Assembly (NCBI GenBank): GCA_022818135.1 | Contig: JAFMSR010000010.1 | Span: 30,256,746 to 30,320,745 of the forward strand | Direction of reading: 5' to 3' | Origin: Saxidomus purpurata | Taxonomy: Eukaryota; Mollusca; Bivalvia; Venerida; Veneridae | DNA length: 64,000 bases | Part shown: positions 41,251 through 55,300 of the stretch, piece after piece | Position numbering within the stretch: the first letter of the stretch is position 1 | Layout of the letters: every line of letters starts with the position of its first letter | Program-made: the position numbers and the translations under genes | Notes under the pieces: generated by a model | Database searches by the model: none | Seen by the model: the letters and a program-made list of their open reading frames with translations, nothing else | Told to the model about the DNA's origin: nothing

Positions 41251-43104
41251 ACATTGAGTAGGGTGACCAATTTGCGTATGCTCTATTTACTTACTGAAAA
41301 TTTCTTCTCGATGTGTCTAGCTAGAAGAAATGCAATGAATTTAATAAAAATTTACAGATAGTATGTACCAGTTGCCATGCTGGTACATGTGATAGTATGT
41401 ATTATTATGCCTCAATTTATTATCAATGTTAAACTCTCATAGACAAACAGTTCAACTATAATAATTAATTGACACACAACCAATATTTGAACAAGATCTT
41501 TTTTTTTCTTCATTAAAGAAAACTTGAATTCCTAAAAGGAAAGAAATTGTAGGTGATATGATTTACATTTTTTTTAATTAAACATGGCACTTGAAGATAT
41601 TTTAAATTACCTCTTGAGAAATATAAAGATGACAAGTATACAGAAAACTGATAAACTGTAAATGTTAGCATAACTATCAATCAATAAGGCCACATCAGGT
41701 AAAAAAAACAAAACATGGTCTCCCTTCTCCATCTTGACAATATAGGTATTGAACTATATTTTTTAGCTAGCCCCTTGCACTTGATCTATGCAAATTCCAC
41801 TGGCTCTCACAAAGTTTAAGTCATTCAAACCAACACATCCTTCCAAACCAAGAGCAGGCCTTTTTAGCAAAGCATATAGTGGAAAGAATTTATGATGTTA
41901 GCTGAAAAATGGATAAAAAGGCAAATCATATACCAAATAGATACAATCTACGGGACACCTTGTTGAAGTATTTCAATCTATACTCTAAGAGTTTAAACAT
42001 TATATAAAATCCTGCTTTTACTGTTCTGAATGGCTGTCTTCAATGCAGGTGGTGAAGGTCACAGATATCAGTGTAGCAGTACGTATTATAATGCCTCAAT
42101 TTATTATCAATGTTAAACTGTAAGCATTCATACTGTTTCTGTGAAGGCAGCATGTGACCGCTAGAAATATACTGTCAAGCAGGTAACAGTATAATTTACC
42201 GCTACCCGGCAGAACGCGCGGTATCGATTTTTGTGTTTTTCCTTGTGATGAACCTTTGTCTGTAACAGTATGTTAAGTACCCTATAATTTTTTTCGGCAT
42301 AATAAAATAAGTATGACTTGGTATTATTCTAATTGTAGATGAATACAATGAAAATGCTAAGGAGACTTTGTATGTCAGTTTATTTATTGTTTATATGCAC
42401 AAGTGGCAATATAGATACAGCTATATAAAACTATGGCAAGTTGACCTTCGGAATAAGTGACTGGGTGTTGTTTACGACACATCCTTATTGTACAGGTGAT
42501 AATTGTGCAGGAAGTACTAAAAAGATGCAGTGCGACCAGGAAATATTGCAATACAACAATAACTTTCAGAGTTGAACCCTTAAATATGACCTTGATCTGG
42601 GGAGCAGGGTGTTGTGCATGACACACCCTTAGGGTTATGGTTAACAAATGGAAGCCATATCAAAACATAGACTATACAGACGGAAACCTATAGATGCAAA
42701 CCGAGTCCCAGAACGAGTCGTATGACTCGTAGGGCGACTAATAACAAAGGCAGATGATATATAAACAGAGCAAGTAGTTTTGTTTCTAAGACAATGTAGT
42801 TAAAGCTGATGTTGTCAACTATTGTGTGAAATATGATATAAATCCGTTGAAAAGCTGTGTCGTCCTCCAATTATAGTATTGCCATTATGTAGCAATATAA
42901 TAAATGTGTTAGTTTCCTTCAATATCGTACAGTGGTCGCTGAGAAATGACACTAAAACTGATACTATAATATCGTATATGAAGCAATATTCAAAGGACAT
43001 CAGATGATCTGCAAATCTTCCACCAGGGAAACTCATGGAATTCTAGTCAATAGTTGAGGAATAGCCCTGAACAGAACGATGCTATTTTTTCTTCAACCTC
43101 TTGG

Positions 43105-43320
43105 CAGTTTAATGCAGGTTTCAACAATATTTCAGTTATACGCAGCATGTACCTGTATGTATTTAGGTCCGTATTAACAGGTAGGCAGTTTTTAATACCA
43201 GTACTAGCCCTTATTCTCAGAAAGAAGTTGCCAACTTTCTCTGTGACCCTACATCAACAACAGGTGACAGTGATTTCAGGCGGTCACAGTATTTACTGTA
43301 CATTGTATATACACACTGTC
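43105..43320 (-). repeat. SINE family A relative, strongly degenerate
   Basis: Retains the order 'ggtaggcagttttta', 'accagtactagcccttattc', 'aagttgccaactttctctg' and 'ggtgacagtgatttcaggcg' seen in the copies at 5086 and 17232. Confidence 0.45.
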
Positions 43321-43619
43321 ACAATAAGCAAAGGGCCATCGCTCTATAAATCATTGAGCCAAATGAAAACCAGCTAGCAGTATGTACATGCCCTTGTGTT
43401 AATGTAGCTTCCCACGTAGCTTTCTCTAGACCATCGCCGAATACCTACGTTCCCCTCTTTACGCTATGCTTCATTGGTAAATAAGGAGTGGTAACGGAAT
43501 ATTGAACGGGGGTTCCGACGATGGATGATGGCAGACCTAGGTGTTGCTGAATAGCACAAAAACAATGAAGAACACGTCTGTTTCACAATGAATTTATTTA
43601 TCACATTGAGTTAATAAAT

Positions 43620-43925
43620 ACTGAGATGAGCAAATGGAATATTACATCATCATATATGACATACGTTCTTAACAACTGAAAATATTATCTCTCTTTTTAC
43701 ATGAATCTTTCCTCAACAAATGGAATATGATCTCGTTTTACATGAAATACTTTCTCAACAAACGGGATACATTTGATTTATTATCTCCTTTTCATCAAAC
43801 CTGAAAGTGACAAATGGAATATTGCCTCATTTAACAAGCTAATGGAACACTATCTCCTTTCTGTGGTAACACATAACCAATGAAATATGACCTTGTTTCA
43901 GATGAAATATAACTGAAAAGGTATA
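43620..43925 (+). repeat. imperfect tandem repeat, period about 40 bp
   Basis: Diverged copies of 'caacaaatggaatatgatct' followed by 'gttttacatgaa' recur about seven times with variable spacing. Confidence 0.5.
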
Positions 43926-44232
43926 ATACCTTATAATGAACAGTCAGTATTGCATGTCTGTGTCCTGGCCCCATTAAAACCACCTGTATTATGTAATTAG
44001 CTATATACAGCATCAGGTGTTTTCTGTGTGGTGGGAATGATGTACATGAAGTCAGTACCAGTAATTTTTAAAATTTCAATTAGAGTTTGTTTTGTACATT
44101 TAAATGAATTCTTAGTCTGTATTACTGTGATATTTGTTTACCATTTTTTTTCTAATTGTTACTTTATAAAAAAAAAAAAGTCTTATGTCATGTCTTTCAC
44201 ATGTCGAAAATGAAGAAATAATGATGATAATA

Positions 44233-44412
44233 CAGTAAACTCCGTATATAACGACTCCGGATATAGCGAAAATCCGGATATAAGGAACACATTTTCTGGG
44301 CCCGATTTTTTTCTTTATTTAATATGAAAATGGTATACAGATATAACAAACTCCGGATGTAACGAACACATTTAAATGGTCCGAAGGAGTTCGTTATAAA
44401 TGGAGTTTACTG
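44233..44412. mobile_element. pogo-type MITE, 180 bp
   Basis: Inverted ends CAGTAAACTCCGTATATAAC and its near complement ('gttataaatggagtttactg'), flanked by TA on both sides. Inner blocks 'ctccggatatagcgaaaatc' and 'atatgaaaatggtatacaga' recur in the copies at 46918, 59046 and 63440. Confidence 0.85.
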
Positions 44413-44414
44413 TA

Positions 44415-46397
44415 ATAATATAAACCTAATTTTGCATAATCCTTGCCCTACTGACAAGTGTAGACCATACTCATACATACACCGGTTTAGGTCTGCCCCT
44501 TATCTCTGCCCCTCCTACTCAGTGGATACATTTTCACCATATAACCCGTTATGCTACCACGGAATGCAAGGCTTGTACCAAGCTAAATGCCTTATATAAT
44601 GTGTCAATCCTGTCTGTGCATTCTTCATGTAAGTTCTTAATATTGTACAGTGCAACAAAAATTGTGATAAACCTTTTTCTATCTATTCATTGTAATTTGA
44701 AAAATGCATAAACTGGTATAAGGAATATTTCACAGATTTCTTTTAGCAATTCTCACAAATGTTTTTTTTTTCTTAAAAATGAACACAAATCTGTCAATGC
44801 CTTATTTCAAACTATATAAATGAATACATTACAGATGAATATTAAATATGAAATAACATTTATTCAAAATAAAAACACAAATTTCTATTGCTAAAGAATG
44901 AAAAAAAATAAGAATCATGTAAAAGTTAAATAAAATCTTTATTTACAGAAAATTCAACATGAATTCCAAAATCCATAAATTCAGTTTAAAAATGAACATA
45001 AAGAAAGAAAAGTCCAATGGTTTAAGAGACCTGCTCTTTTGGGAATGAAATAAGTAAATGATGATGTTAAACATCAAAATTACACGACTTGTCAACATAA
45101 GCATGAGATATAATGACAAAGAGCTCTTCACAAAATACAAAGGCAGTAAGGATATACATGAAGAGCCAGTCATGTTACCATGGAAACTGTAACCAAACAC
45201 ATAGCCGTATTTGTCTATATGCCTTACTGGTAATAACCAAAGTTCTATATAAATATACTTAGCCTAAAGTTAGCATCTACATGCCCCCACTGTGTCCCCC
45301 ACCCTACTTAACATGTCTCTACATTTAGTTTGTATGCCAGTATGCCTGTACCTATGAAATATGAAGTGATTTCAATGCAGCAGCAGCTTTTCTCCAGTGT
45401 CAGATACCCCACCCACCTTTCTGTTACTGTAGTCTTCCAAGGGTTTGGGTTACATCTATCCAAAAGAGAGCCCACCATTGCAGCAGTTATAAAGAATTTC
45501 CAGGTAGATTCTAATATGATTGGAAACAAATACCTGCTCATGGTCGACATCATATTCTATTCAACCTTATAGAACAATTTATTGTACTCAATGGACATGA
45601 TTTAACGATTTCTCTACAGTATAACTGTATCATATGTATGATACTGACAAAACAATGAAGAGCTGACCAGCAGTGTGTTACATAAATGGAAAATGAATGA
45701 AAATGATACAAGACAAAAGGTTCTTATAAACTGTAGTTTTTTTCATTTATTATCAGAATGTTCCATTAATCCCATACATGGTTGTTAACTGATCCAGTAG
45801 TTCTGTTCTTATGTCATATTGTACTGATGTCTGGTGTACAATCTTGTTTCCAGTAAAGTACACAGTCCAGCTTCAGTCAACTACATATCACGTCCTGTTT
45901 TAGTGCATTTTACAACTCTAGAAGTGCATCAAGTACCTGTCATTGGAACAATGGCACCTCCATTGACATAGTGTTGTTATGTATACTGTGTAGCCATTCT
46001 GAAGACTTCTATCTGATGTTGTATCCCTGTATACACTTGTATTTGGTCCAGCTGGCAAGGGCACCAACAAGTCATAACCTCAAAACATTGACACAATATT
46101 TCATCTTTGTTTGCAATCAAAAATAAATATACTGTTAGTCAAGATGTTTTCCTGAGAAGTCAGGTAACCTACGTAAACTAACCTTGTCAAGCGGTAAAAA
46201 TCTTTAAATTTGCACATGTCCCATTTGTATAAAACATTCACCGGTCAAATACATTTTCCTCTATCATGCAAACAATAATGCCAAAAAGCTGACATGGATA
46301 CATCTGGTCAGTTCACTTGACTGGTTTCAAGATTTCCAATAAATTTCGAGAAATGTCACTTCCTGTGATTGGTTCCTCACAAGGACACAGGAAACAG
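44415..46397. other. intergenic / 3' UTR of the LNX-like gene
   Basis: No coding signal. TTTATT (minus-strand AATAAA) near 45747 and 44937 could end the transcript. Confidence 0.4.
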
Positions 46398-49300
46398 TCA
46401 TACCATGGTTCCTGGCCAGGATACAACCCTCAATGATACAGCACCAGTAGCATGTTTAAGGATTTCTACAGCTTTTGCATGGGTCACCTTCTCAAGGCTT
46501 ACGTTGTTCACACTGAGTATCATATCACCACATCTGAAAGGCAGACAAAAATACATGAGGACGTGGGACCTAGATATAGCCTAACTCTAGATGAAATAAT
46601 CTGTCATTTGTACTCATTTAAACAGAAACAGTATAAACCCCTTTCAATATGTATGCGCAAGAACTTGCTGACTAAATTTTATGTTTTTGTACAGCACTGC
46701 TGAGACGACAGTATGAAATATTAAACTGCATTGTTTTTTATCCATCCCCGTACGTACAACATTGATTCGTTACTTCTGATGTAAAAAGTAAGCCATGAAC
46801 GAATTATTTTCTGGATTTAGTTAGTACCACAGGTACCTGTGAAAAATCCAATGCACTAAAGCTCAGATATCACCATAAAACTTGAAATCTTTTCAACTGA
46901 AAAATGGTTCAGATATACAGTAAACTCCGTATACAACAACTCCGGACATAGGGAAATTCCGGATATAAGAAACAAATTTTGTCTCCATGATTTTTTCCCT
47001 TTCCTTCATTTTTGTAAAAATGATATATGGATATAACAAACTCTGGATATAAGGAACCCTTTCATGGGTCCCAAGGAGTTTGTTATAAACAGAGTTTACT
47101 GTACCTATTATAACAAATATAACTTAAACGTATGTGAGTGTATTACTTGGAAACTTACACAAGCCATTCTTATTTTAGACATGTTTATCTACAGTATTGA
47201 CACACATCCATCAAGACTCCCTATGGTAAAGATCGAAACCCACTAATTCACAGAAATTTAAGTTGAAAAGGGGCAATAATTTCTGTAAGAATGACTAGAT
47301 TTTAACCTTAATTGAACTAGACCTGTATTCTATGTTCCTAAACCTACATTTTAAATCTGAATCACATCTATGCAACCTTTCAAAAGTTACTAATCAGGAA
47401 CCACCATTTTGTTGTCATTTAAGTTGAAAAGGGGCCCTAACTCCTGTAACAATTATCAGATTTTATCCAAAATCAGACTTGAGCTGTATTTTATGTTCAT
47501 ATAGCTTACATGTAAAATATAAATAAAATCTATGCAACCTTTCAAAAGTTATTGATAGGAAACTAAAATTTTGCATGGATGCACGTAATGCTTTATGCCT
47601 TTCCATCATTCTTTGAATGACAGGGGGCATAATGAAACACTTACTTGAGTCTGCCATCTTTGAAGGCTGGTGTCTCTGTAACAACTGACTTGATATATAT
47701 TGGAAGACTGCCCTGAACACAATCTGAACCCCCTACCACAGAGAATCCCAGACTTCCTGTAGGGCTACGTAACAATGTAACAGTCTTTATGTTTTGGCAC
47801 AAACTGCAAAAGAAATTCATTAATCATGACAAGTTATAAATAAACAAAACACTTAATATGGTAAAATTATCTTTATTCTCTGGGAATATTATGTATTTTT
47901 GTACGGGCCATCATAAAAAAACTAGAGGCAATGAAGAAATGTTTCTGCAAGTATTACAGACTGATAATACGGGGCTGTATCTGCAAGACCGAGTAACTGT
48001 TGCGCAGTGTTAGCTCATTCCCCTCAGGATCGAAGGGCCCCGGGTTCGATCCCTACCATCGCCACATTGCCTCTCTAAGTTGTAAGAACTTGTTTCACAA
48101 TCGAGAATAAATAAATTAGTATAAACTAAACTGAGTAACTGACTTACTTGGGTAGCTGTTGCCAGTACAACCAGCTAGGCACAAAGTTAGCAGGACCAAT
48201 ACATGTTTCTGGGGCCTCTACAATCTTCAAGGTTATGACCTTTGACCCGGTGTTTGACTTGACCTGAGCGACTGCCTCTGGATGAGAGAGGCCAAGAAGG
48301 TTACTGCTGTTTACACTCAGTAACACATCTCCTTTCTGAAACAAGAAACAAATCTGCAACACACATACTAAATCATAACTAACCATGCTAAGTTTACTTT
48401 CTAAAATAATTTGACTATCATTTAATCAAGCAGCAAAATATATTGTTCTTTGAGGACATTTATTGAACCTTTATTATCCAAATAGGGAACAATGCAGCCC
48501 TTTATCAGACTATTTAAATATAAGTTACATCAAGGCAAGTTTACTCATGTATTTCTTTTAAACATTTTATTTCTCCAAAAGCAATTAAAACTTTAAAGTC
48601 CCACGATCATATTAACAAGTAGCTCTCATTTTATTAAGAAAGATGTCTTACTTGACAGAAATGACCTTTATTTGTACCAAAAACATTCCTATCTTTGTTT
48701 TTTAAATCAATAAATACATATCAGAAATATAGCGCAGTATTTTTCAATGATATTGCACAAAATAAGCCTTTCTGGAAACTCTTTTTCATGAAGAAACAAT
48801 TGCATATGAAACAAGAGGGCCATGATGGCCCTATATCGCTCACCTGACTACCATTTGCTATAACGAAAGGGGTCATGATTCTAACATTATTCGTAGAGGT
48901 CCACTACACAATGCTAAGTAGCATTTCAAATATCTATTATCTGCCTGTTGGCCTTGTTTTTTCCCTATATAAGCCTATGTGAAATCAAGAGCTTTACCCC
49001 CCTCCCGGGAAGGGTTAATTTTGACCAGGGGGTCATGATTTGAACAAGGTCCACTACACAATGCTACATGCTAAATATCTAAGCTCTAGGCCTTGTGGTT
49101 TCAGAGAAGAAGATTTTTAAAGTTTTTCCTATATAAGCCTATGTTAAACCACGTGACCCCCCGGGTGGGGTCGATTTTGACCCAGGTGTCATAATTTGAA
49201 CAATCTTGGTCGAGGTCCACTTGCCAATGCTACATGCCAAATATCTAAGCTCTAGGCCTTGTGGTTTTAGAGAAGAAGATTTTTAATGTTTATCCTATAT

Positions 49301-52300
49301 AAGCCTATGTAAAACTAAGTGACCACCCGCAGGGTCAATTTTGACCCGGGGGTCATAATTTGAACAAACTTGGTAGAGGTCTACTAGACAATGCTACATG
49401 CCAAATATTTAAGCTCTAGGCCTTGTGGTTTCAGAGGAGAAGATTTTTTAAGATTTCCTATTTGTTGCCATAGCAACCAGATTTCTGCATGGAAAGGAAT
49501 TCTTTGAACAACTTTGATGGAGCTTCATGCAAGGAACATCCCTGCAAAGTTTCATCAACATTGGCCCAGTGGTTTCAGAGATGTCGTTTGAAGGAAATGG
49601 TGGACGGACGGACGTACGACGGACCCCGGACGGAAAGCAATCCTAATTTTGTGCCAGGTGAGCTAAAAAGGCATATGTCAACATTGTTTAAGAGTGACTA
49701 TAACATGATTCCAGCATTATGCTATCAAATATATGCTACCATATCAGTAAATTCTAAATGATTCTGGGACTTTAAAAAAAAAATCAGGTTCACTTTTTAT
49801 AGGGCTTTTATTTAAAATTATGTACATTTGTAAATTTAAATATACTGACCATATGAATTTTCTCTTTCTTTAAACAATGTTACAAAGATGTACTATGTTC
49901 TCAGATTTCAGATCAGAATATAAAGTGAAGTTCATTTACCTGAACTTGTCCAGACTTTCCTAAACACCCCTGTGGATTTATATTTGTTACATAGACAGGG
50001 GTGTCACCTCTAGGATTGCCAACTCCACCTGCTATACTAATTCCCAGGGTTTCACAGGGATCCTGCAAAAAAAAATAAACATGAATATTTCAAACTAGTT
50101 TCTTAATACAAGTTAACCCAATTATAATCTGACTGAAATGCAGTCAAGTCAATATAACATTAAATTGACCTTGTAAAGATTAGATTGAGGTCAATGTATC
50201 ATTTCCTCTGTGGGAAAAACCTACCCGTTACCACACTCTAGAATGGGAACACAACATGCAATGATTTTATATGTAAAACAAGAGCTGTCCCTCACAAGTG
50301 ACGAATGCCCCCGAAAGAGGTGCCTCACAGTCTGTGTCCTCTCCATGTGCTCAATAAATGTGCTATGTAATTTTAAAATCCTTCCATGCATGACAGAGTA
50401 ATCATGCATACAGTATTCCATTACTTTAAACACTAAGTGTGACCTTGACCTTTGAGGTAGGGACTTGGGTCTTGCACACGACACATCCGCTTGATGTGCT
50501 AGACATTTGTGCCAAGTTATTTTAAAATCCTTCAAAGCATAATAAAGTTATAGTCCGGACACAAATGTATGCATATATACAGGATTCCATTACCTATAAA
50601 CTCTAAGTGTGGCCTTGACCTTTGTGGTAGGGATGTGGGTCTTGCACGCGACACGTCGTCTTGATGTGCTAGACATTTGTGCCAAATTATTTTAAAATCC
50701 TTCAAGGCATGACAAGTTACAGTCAGGACACGAATGTGTGCATATATGCTTATATAGAGGAATCCATTACCTTCAAACTCTAAGTATGACCTTGACCTTT
50801 GAGCTAGGGACGTGGGTCTTGCACGCGACACGTCGTCTTGATGTGCTAGACATTTGTGCCAAGTTATTTTAAAATCCTTCAATGCATGACAAAGTTACAG
50901 TCCGGACACGAATGTGTGCATATATGCTTATATAGAGGAATCCATTACCTTCAAACTCTAAGTATGACCTTGACCTTTGAGCTAGGGACGTGGGTCTTGC
51001 ACGCGACACGTCGTCTTGATGTGCTAGACATGTGTGCCTAGTTATTTTAAAATCCTTCAATGCATGACAAAGTTACAGTCCGGACACGAATGTGTGCATA
51101 TATAGAGGATTCCATTACCTTCATACTCCAAGTGTGACCTTCACCTTTGAGGTAGGGATGTGGGTCTTGCACGCGACACGTCGTCTTGATGTGCTAGACA
51201 TGTGTGCCAAGTTATTTTAAAATCCTTCAATGCATGACAAAGTTACAGTCCGGACACGAATTTGTAAGTGGGGACGCACGGACGGACGGACAGACGGACA
51301 GACGGTCAGACGGACAGACGGTGCAATTTTAATATGCCACCCTTCGGGGGCATAAAAATAAAATGGAAAACATTTACCTCAATTTTATTTCCAACAATTT
51401 ATTGTACTTATAGTACAGTCATTCTGGGGTTGGACCGGGAAAAAATTTGAACAGAAATGAATCCTTCACCATGACTTTGCAAATGGACTACCTTTTAACA
51501 TAAAGAAAAGTTCCCATTGATATGTGTGGTGGAAATGTTATTTTGGGGTATTTTCATGTTTTTTCGATGTTTTAGATGGGAATTTCTGTAATTATATTTC
51601 TTATTTTGATTATTTTCAACAAATATTTATGTTGTTTTCAATTTTTAATTCAAAACTACTGTAACTATGTAATGAAAAAAAATTGGTTGGCAATTGTCCA
51701 TATTCACTTACTTTTTGGGGCATTTTCATGCTGTTTTGCTGTTTAAGTGGGAATCTTTGTAGTTTAATGTTTTATTTTGATTATTGTCAACAAATATTTG
51801 TGTTATTTTTATTTTTCGATTGGGAGCTACTATAACTATTCAATAAAAACTTTTTGGGTGAATATTTTCCAAATACGACAACTTTTTGGGGTAGTTTTGT
51901 GCTTTTTTGCCGTTTTAAATGGACATTTCTGTAATTCAAATTCTTTTTTTGACGATTGTCAATTCATATTTATGCTGTTTTTGTTTTTTCTATTCAAAAC
52001 TACTTAAGCTTTGAACTAAAACATACGTGGTTGAAAATATCTATATTCATTCAATTTTTGGGGCATTTTCATCCATTTTTGATGTTCTAAGTGGCATCTC
52101 TGGAGTTGTAATTTTTTATTTTGATCATTCTTTTTTATGTTATTCCTGGTTTTATTTAAATCAACTGTATCTATGAATTAAATATCTGAGCGAATTTTGT
52201 CCATATTCACAAACTATTGGGTAATTTTCATGTTTTTTTTTATGTTTTAAATCACATTTTCTATATTTCATTTACGTGTCGCCCTTTCGGAGAAAATGCG

Positions 52301-55300
52301 ATACACAGGGATTGCTTTGTCTGTCAGTTTGGACCAGTCCGTCAGAAAAACATAATGTTGACTATAACCTTGCCATTTCTTAAGTTTTCTTCATCAAACT
52401 TTCAAATTATATTTGCTTATGAACAAAGGCTCGTGATGCCGCCCAATTGTTTAGGTCAAGGTCATTTTTGACAGAGTCATGCTCATTTTGTACTTAGATT
52501 TTGTCATGAGAACCTAACGTTGGCTATAATTTTGCCAATCTTAAGATTTCTTCATCAAACTTTCAAATTGTATAGCTTATGACAAAAGGGACATGATGCC
52601 GCCATATTTTGTAGGTCAAGATCATATTTTACAGAGTTATGCCCCTTTTTGTACTTTGATTTTGTCACGAAATTATTGGTTATTATGACAAAGTGTAAGA
52701 GGAAGGGCGACACAATTAAGTGTTCTACTGAACACCTATCTAGTTTAAATTTGATTATTGTCAACATTTATATCCTTCATATTTTTTTCTATTCTACTAG
52801 CACCTTGATTCTTGTTAAAATGGGTGGAAATGACTATCAGTTTGACCAACTTTTGGGTCATTTTCTTGTCTTTTGATGTTTAAAGTAGTAATTACTTAAA
52901 CAGATTATTCAAGTTTTATTTTTTGTCAGCATATATTTATTTGTCACATAGTCTCGTATTTAGTATTACTATCAGCTGAATTCTAGATGATTGTGCAAAC
53001 ACTGAATCAGGGAATGAAATGGTACATGCACGTGGACATCAACCAAATTCTAGCTAGCAAACAATAAAACAAGCTGGATTCAACAGAAAACCAGACTACA
53101 TACCTTGTCCAGGAGGTCAAAGATGCAATCAAAGAAAAAGAAGTAACACTTGTTAATTGGATTGAACTCCAGAAAAGAGCATTCGATAAAGTCTGGACTA
53201 ACTGTCTCCTTGTGAAGCTACTATGGAATGGAATGAATCAGGGGCACATTGTACAAATAGAACAAGTCCTATCTGTTCAATGCAAGGGCTAGAGACTGTG
53301 TTGATGGGATACAAAGTTGTAAATTCTTACAACCACATAGTGGCCCTCAATGAAATGTATTGTCACCCACCCTCTTTCTTCTTTTCAAAAAAGCTTCCAA
53401 GAGGATTTAAACTTCCTCTATGCAGACTACATTGTGTTTTGATGCATCAACTGCTATATTTAGGATGCAGCAACCTGCGGACATGCTTTCAACATAGACA
53501 GAAGACTGGTGCGTACATGTAAACACAGGAGACAATAAAGCTAGCGATAATACATAAGTTAGTTGACACTAATTGAGTGAGCAAATGAGAAGATACTGAA
53601 TACAGTATACTTGGGAACAGTGAGGCCCACCTTAAATACAGATCTACAGCTAAGACGATGGACACAAATACAAATCAACAAGTGCCGGATAAGGTCCAAA
53701 ACAAGGCACTAAGAATAATTACTTGACAATTTTAAGGCAATGGAGGAAGTCACTGCCATTCTACTTATTGGTAAGAGAAGGGATGCGAAAGCGCAAATGC
53801 AAGGCAGCAAGTACCAGTTCTTGCCAGATCACCCCATGAAAACAAAGCTTTAGGCCCCATCGTCTGAAAAGACAGAACTGTGTCCATGAATCCAAGAAGC
53901 TGACAAAAGCAAATGCTGCCTATCTTGGGTCACCGACAACTTTTGATCAGTGGGATCTGCCGGAGCCACAGAGGTACAACATGTCAAACATTAGTATCTG
54001 CACTACAGTACCTGGTTCCAACTTGTGGAAGATGAAAATATCAAGAGATCCATAGCACTAGCCATGTTCTCAGAAGACTACCCATCAGAGACATAGACGC
54101 ATATGTACTCAGACTGCTACAGCTGCTATACAAGATGGCGGTGCTGGTATTGTCACAATGTACACAACTGGTGGGTCAGAGATAGTCAGCATACAAGCAG
54201 GCAAGCACTGTTACAACTACAAAGCAGAAATAGAAGCCATCATACAGCATCGAAATTGCTGAAAAGTCAGAAAAGGACTTTCATCGGGTAGTCCTTCTAA
54301 CAGATGCTCTACCAGTCCATAAAGCACTGGCTTATGTCAAATCCCTTGCCCAAGAACATAACATGTTCAGCAAGAAGCAGAAAGTGTCACTCAAATGGAT
54401 GCATACAAAAACACTATGGTGTTCATGGCAATGGGATGGCAGAGCAATTGGCAAATCAAGGGATAAGAGTCGACCAGTCACTCCATAGATATTAAAGCTC
54501 ACAGCGACTAAGATTCTTACAAGAGTGTAGAGGCAGAAAAATGGCTACCATCTACTAGACAAATGGGAACAAGGTATTCAGTATTCAGAACAGGACACAA
54601 CAGACTTGATGCTCATACATATGTTTGAAAAACTAAAGCTGTTGCGTGTGTGGTCTTTCAGCACCACACACCAGCGCATTTACTTGAGATATGTCCCACT
54701 TACTCCCCCATCTTTTTAAAGTAGGAATATCTGTTACTGGATTTTAAACTTCGATTGATTATTGCCAACATGCATTAATGTCTTTCATGTGTTTCTATTC
54801 AATAATACTAATAGCTTTATATAACTATATCTATTTTAATGAAAATTTACCTCTCTTGGTCAGTAATTTGGGCATTTCCTTTGCATTTTTATGATTAAAA
54901 TGGGAATGCTGTACTTTAATGTTTTAAGTTCAATTATCATCAGCAAATGTTAATTTCGTTCGTACGTATCAATTCAGAACTTCTAGAAGTTTGGTTCTTA
55001 ACCAATTGTTACCTATCTTCACTATCTTTTGGAATTTGGTCATGTTTTTTATGATTTAAGTGGGAATTTCTGTAATTTGATGTCAGGCAACATACATTAA
55101 TATCCTTCATAGTCTTTAATAGGGAATTTCAATAAAGAGAGCATCTGCCAAGTACGGTTGTCTTCAATAATGAAGAATTTGTGAATGAAAATGAGATCAC
55201 TGATAATTTCTTGTTTTGGTATATATTTGCTGCAAAAAAAAAAAATATGTAGACATTACCATACCTCAACATAAAATGGCAGTAAACCTTGATTTAAATA

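Larger units (their letters stand above)
41251..44230. other. intergenic with minor repeats
   Basis: A 45-base segment ('gcctcaatttattatcaatg' with flanks) is found at 41393-41440 and again at 42075-42122. A weak SINE family A relative lies at about 43105-43320 and imperfect repeats at 43620-43925. No gene seen. Confidence 0.4.
51520..55130 (+). repeat. diverged satellite-like array, period about 171 bp, interrupted
   Basis: The motif 'ttttgattattgtcaacaaa' recurs near 51604, 51775, 51946 and 52119, each followed by 'attcaaaactact' and then 'cttactttttggggcatttt' variants. The array resumes at 52744 and 52910 and again at 54750, 54925 and 55077 after two insertions (52283-52743 and 53090-54690). 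Copies are old, with many substitutions. Confidence 0.75.

Noticed and set aside
45308..45572. Overlapping ORFs of about 80 codons on both strands
   Set aside because: Lies in the presumed 3' UTR region of the LNX-like gene; no domain and both strands open by chance.
47968..48060. Possible tRNA gene
   Set aside because: A and B box-like blocks exist but the arms do not pair, and the 3' tail is shared with another repeat copy. It is a SINE.
50221..51060. Several ORFs with repeated MKDFKITWHKCLAHQ-type proteins
   Set aside because: They are translations of the tandem core of the family Q element.
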